A stretch of DNA of 7,003 nucleotides from Pseudomonadota bacterium (GTDB taxonomy: Bacteria > Desulfobacterota > DSM-4660 > Desulfatiglandales > B25-G16), in contig JADFWK010000011.1 in assembly GCA_015223015.1 (NCBI GenBank), forward strand, positions 1 to 7,003, given 5' to 3'. Both the position numbers and the translations under genes were made by a program. Below the pieces are notes generated by a model. The model saw nothing but the letters and a program-made list of their open reading frames with translations. It made no database searches and was not told the DNA's origin. Each line of letters opens with the position of its first letter. Within the stretch, counting starts at the first letter, position 1. This document shows, piece by piece, positions 5,270-7,003 of this stretch.

Positions 5270-6149
5270 ACAGTACCTGGAGGAGAAAAAATCCCTGGTA
5301 GAGCAGGCATTACAAAAATGTATGCCTGAGCCTACTGGTCTGGCAGGCGAAGCGATCCGGTCAATGCATTATAGCCTTTTTGCTGGAGGAAAGCGGATTA
5401 GGCCAATTCTCTGCATAGCTGGTGCAGAGGCAGTTGGAGGATCTGCCGATGATGTGTTGCCAGTTGCCTGCGCAATCGAACTCATTCATTCCTACTCCCT
5501 CATCCACGACGATCTTCCGGCAATGGACAATGATGACTTTCGAAGGGGCAAGCCCACAAACCATAAGGTATTCGGGGAGGCGGTTGCAGTTCTGGCCGGT
5601 GATGGTCTGCTCACCCTGGCCTTCAATCTCATGGCACGGTATGGTTTAGAAAAACAGGGGGAAAAAACAGCACTGCTCAGAGTGATCGACCTGATTGCCT
5701 CTGCAGCTGGCTGCAAAGGCATGGTAGGCGGACAGGTGGTAGACATTACATACGAAGGTAAGGACCCAGACCCTACCGTGGTGGAGTATATCCACAGACA
5801 CAAAACCGGGGCCCTGATAGCTGCTTCAGTTACGGCAGGAACAATCCTTGCAGATGGTACTGAGGAAGAGGTCAGGGCTATCAACAGATATGGGCAGGAA
5901 ATAGGGCTGGTTTTTCAGATTGCCGATGATATCTTGAACATAGAAGGAAGCGAGGATGTCTTGGGCAAAGGCACTGGCAGTGATCAGGAACGGGGAAAGA
6001 TTACCTATCCCTCTGTGTTTGGGCTTTCCAAGTCAAAGCATATTCAAAAGCGCCTTGTGGAGCAAGCAATAGAGTTTCTGAATAAGTTCGATCACAGGGC
6101 TGAGCCATTGAGAGATCTGGCCCGATACATCATAAAAAGAAAAGTGTAG
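5253..6149 (+). CDS. ispA: polyprenyl diphosphate synthase (farnesyl/geranylgeranyl diphosphate synthase)
   Basis: Cytoplasmic trans-prenyltransferase that condenses dimethylallyl- and isopentenyl-diphosphate into C15 or C20 chains for quinones, undecaprenyl carriers and other isoprenoids. From GTG 5253 it has 298 residues, close to E. coli IspA (299). Markers in order are GGKRIRP (45-51), the first aspartate-rich motif DDLPAMD (86-92, the bacterial form with a two-residue insertion), RRGKPTNH (97-104), KTG (184-186), FQIADDILN (221-229), and the C-terminal [12 protein letters not shown]. Residues before the first motif (H-S-Y-S-L-I-H) match the FPP synthase type, but FPP and GGPP synthases are not safely separated this way. 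The second aspartate-rich motif ends in Asn (DDILN) instead of the usual Asp. TTG 5232 could add seven residues but fits the ribosome binding site less well. It overlaps xseB by 17 bases and is followed by dxs after 13 bases, grouping two isoprenoid genes. Confidence 0.94.
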   Translation: MSKKIEQYLEEKKSLVEQALQKCMPEPTGLAGEAIRSMHYSLFAGGKRIRPILCIAGAEAVGGSADDVLPVACAIELIHSYSLIHDDLPAMDNDDFRRGKPTNHKVFGEAVAVLAGDGLLTLAFNLMARYGLEKQGEKTALLRVIDLIASAAGCKGMVGGQVVDITYEGKDPDPTVVEYIHRHKTGALIAASVTAGTILADGTEEEVRAINRYGQEIGLVFQIADDILNIEGSEDVLGKGTGSDQERGKITYPSVFGLSKSKHIQKRLVEQAIEFLNKFDHRAEPLRDLARYIIKRKV

Positions 6150-6162
6150 AAAATCACGAATT

Positions 6163-7003
6163 ATGGAAAAGAAGAGAAAAAAAACCGGATCAAAAACGCG
6201 CATCCTTGAATCCATCAACAGCCCTGCAGATTTGAAGGGCTTGAAACCAGTTGAATTACAGATGCTGGCTCGTGAAATAAGGACCCTCATCATAGAAACA
6301 GTCTCACACACGGGCGGGCATTTAGCCCCGAGTTTGGGGGTAGTGGAACTCTCAATTGCACTCCACTATGTCTATGATTCACCAAGCGACAAGATCATCT
6401 GGGATGTTGGCCACCAGGCATATGCCCATAAGATTATTACCGGCAGGAGAAATACATTCCATACCTTACGGCAATATAAAGGAATCAGTGGATTTCCAAA
6501 GGGAGAAGAAAGCCCCTACGATTCCTTCAACACCGGTCATTCCGGAACCTCTATATCTGCTGCTCTGGGAATTACCACAGCCCGATCTATTAAGGGAGAC
6601 AAGAAAAAGGTTATTGCAGTTATTGGTGATGGAGCCATGACCGCTGGCATGGCCTTCGAAGCCCTCAATCAGACAGGGCATACTGAGAGAGACCTAATTG
6701 TTGTCCTGAATGATAATGAGATGTCAATAGACAAAAACGTTGGTGCGCTCTCCTCCTATTTCAGTCGAAAGATGTATGAACCGCGGTTTGTTAATCTCAA
6801 AAAGAGACTGGAGAATTTTTTACTCTCCATACCAGGTGTTGGCGAAAATATTCTTGCTGTCTTCAAAAAGAGTGAGGATTCCCTGATCGGCCTTCTCACA
6901 CCTGGGATGTTTTTTGAGGCCCTGAAATTTCGATATATAGGCCCCATACGGGGGCATGATCTTAATCCTCATTAAAACTTTCAAGGATGTAGCCCTGCTT
7001 GAC
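6163..7003 (+). CDS. dxs: 1-deoxy-D-xylulose-5-phosphate synthase, N-terminal part, frame broken near 6967-6971 and cut by the window end
   Basis: DXS is the thiamine-diphosphate enzyme that condenses pyruvate and glyceraldehyde 3-phosphate, the first step of the MEP pathway. Only the N-terminal 40% or so is present (family length about 620-640). Frame 1 gives 270 residues: [15 protein letters not shown] (49-63, His53), [12 protein letters not shown] (80-91), [15 protein letters not shown] (122-136), the ThDP/Mg motif GDGAMTAG (155-162) with Asn183 in LNDNEMSI, and [12 protein letters not shown] (256-267). It then stops at TAA 6973-6975. Family sequence resumes in frame 2 from 6971 ([11 protein letters not shown]) to the window end, so one frame is split by a net loss of 2 bases (or gain of 1). 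The N-terminus carries a basic extension ([13 protein letters not shown]) and no clear ribosome binding site; no later start fits. The enzyme call is certain; whether the gene works is not. Confidence 0.9.
6967..6975 (+). other. dxs: frameshift site in dxs
   Basis: Frame 1 reads G-H-D-L-N-P-H-stop here, while frame 2 from 6971 reads [12 protein letters not shown]. coli DXS has GHDVLGLITTLKNM at this place, so one residue (expected Leu) is missing and its codon is represented by a single C. Loss of one CT from an original CCTCTCATT is the simplest repair. The site is not a homopolymer. Confidence 0.8.

Noticed and set aside
5492..5884. Minus-strand 130-codon frame opposite ispA
   Set aside because: Antisense shadow of the prenyl synthase motifs, with no ribosome binding site or family match that I can see.
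6177..6184. A8 run near the dxs start as a slippage or programmed frameshift site
   Set aside because: The frame is correct on both sides of the run and the real break lies about 790 bases later at a non-homopolymer site.
6967..6975. Programmed ribosomal frameshifting in dxs
   Set aside because: No slippery heptamer or downstream structure is visible, and no such mechanism is known for DXS; a mutation or sequence error is simpler.

Overview
The window reads as ordinary chromosome from a mid-GC, anaerobic-type bacterium. The best guess is a member of the former Deltaproteobacteria (Desulfobacterota and relatives). Two things suggest this: a CooC-type nickel-insertion ATPase, which normally serves a carbon monoxide dehydrogenase, and the order xseA - M23 peptidase - xseB - ispA - dxs, which I recall from sulfate-reducing and syntrophic members of that group. 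No 16S or other marker is present, so this is an inference. All recognised genes lie on the + strand.

Layout. 1-714: the 3' part of a cooC-like gene; its P-loop lies before the window. 715-905: a gap with a possible truncated small ORF and a 71-bp inverted repeat (807-877) with an AATTG-rich core. 906-2300: complete asnS. 2301-2464: a gap ending in a 7-bp-phased tandem repeat that runs into the start region of xseA. 2465-3814: xseA. 3815-4124: a 310-bp gap dominated by a long imperfect inverted repeat (3857-4031) and a smaller one (4054-4105). 4125-5021: a secreted M23 metallopeptidase. 5024-5269: xseB. 5253-6149: ispA-type polyprenyl diphosphate synthase. 6163 to the window end: the N-terminal part of dxs, whose reading frame breaks at about 6967-6971.

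How the genes work together. XseA and XseB form exodeoxyribonuclease VII. DXS makes 1-deoxy-D-xylulose 5-phosphate, the entry point of the MEP isoprenoid pathway, and the IspA-like enzyme condenses its C5 products into farnesyl- or geranylgeranyl-diphosphate. From the M23 gene to dxs the genes are nearly contiguous (gaps of 2 and 13 bases and one 17-base overlap), so they look like one transcription unit. AsnS is an unrelated housekeeping gene.

I found no convincing new biological system. The observations most worth checking are the dxs frameshift and the three intergenic repeat elements. In the two larger inverted repeats, most arm mismatches would become G.U pairs only if the minus strand were transcribed.
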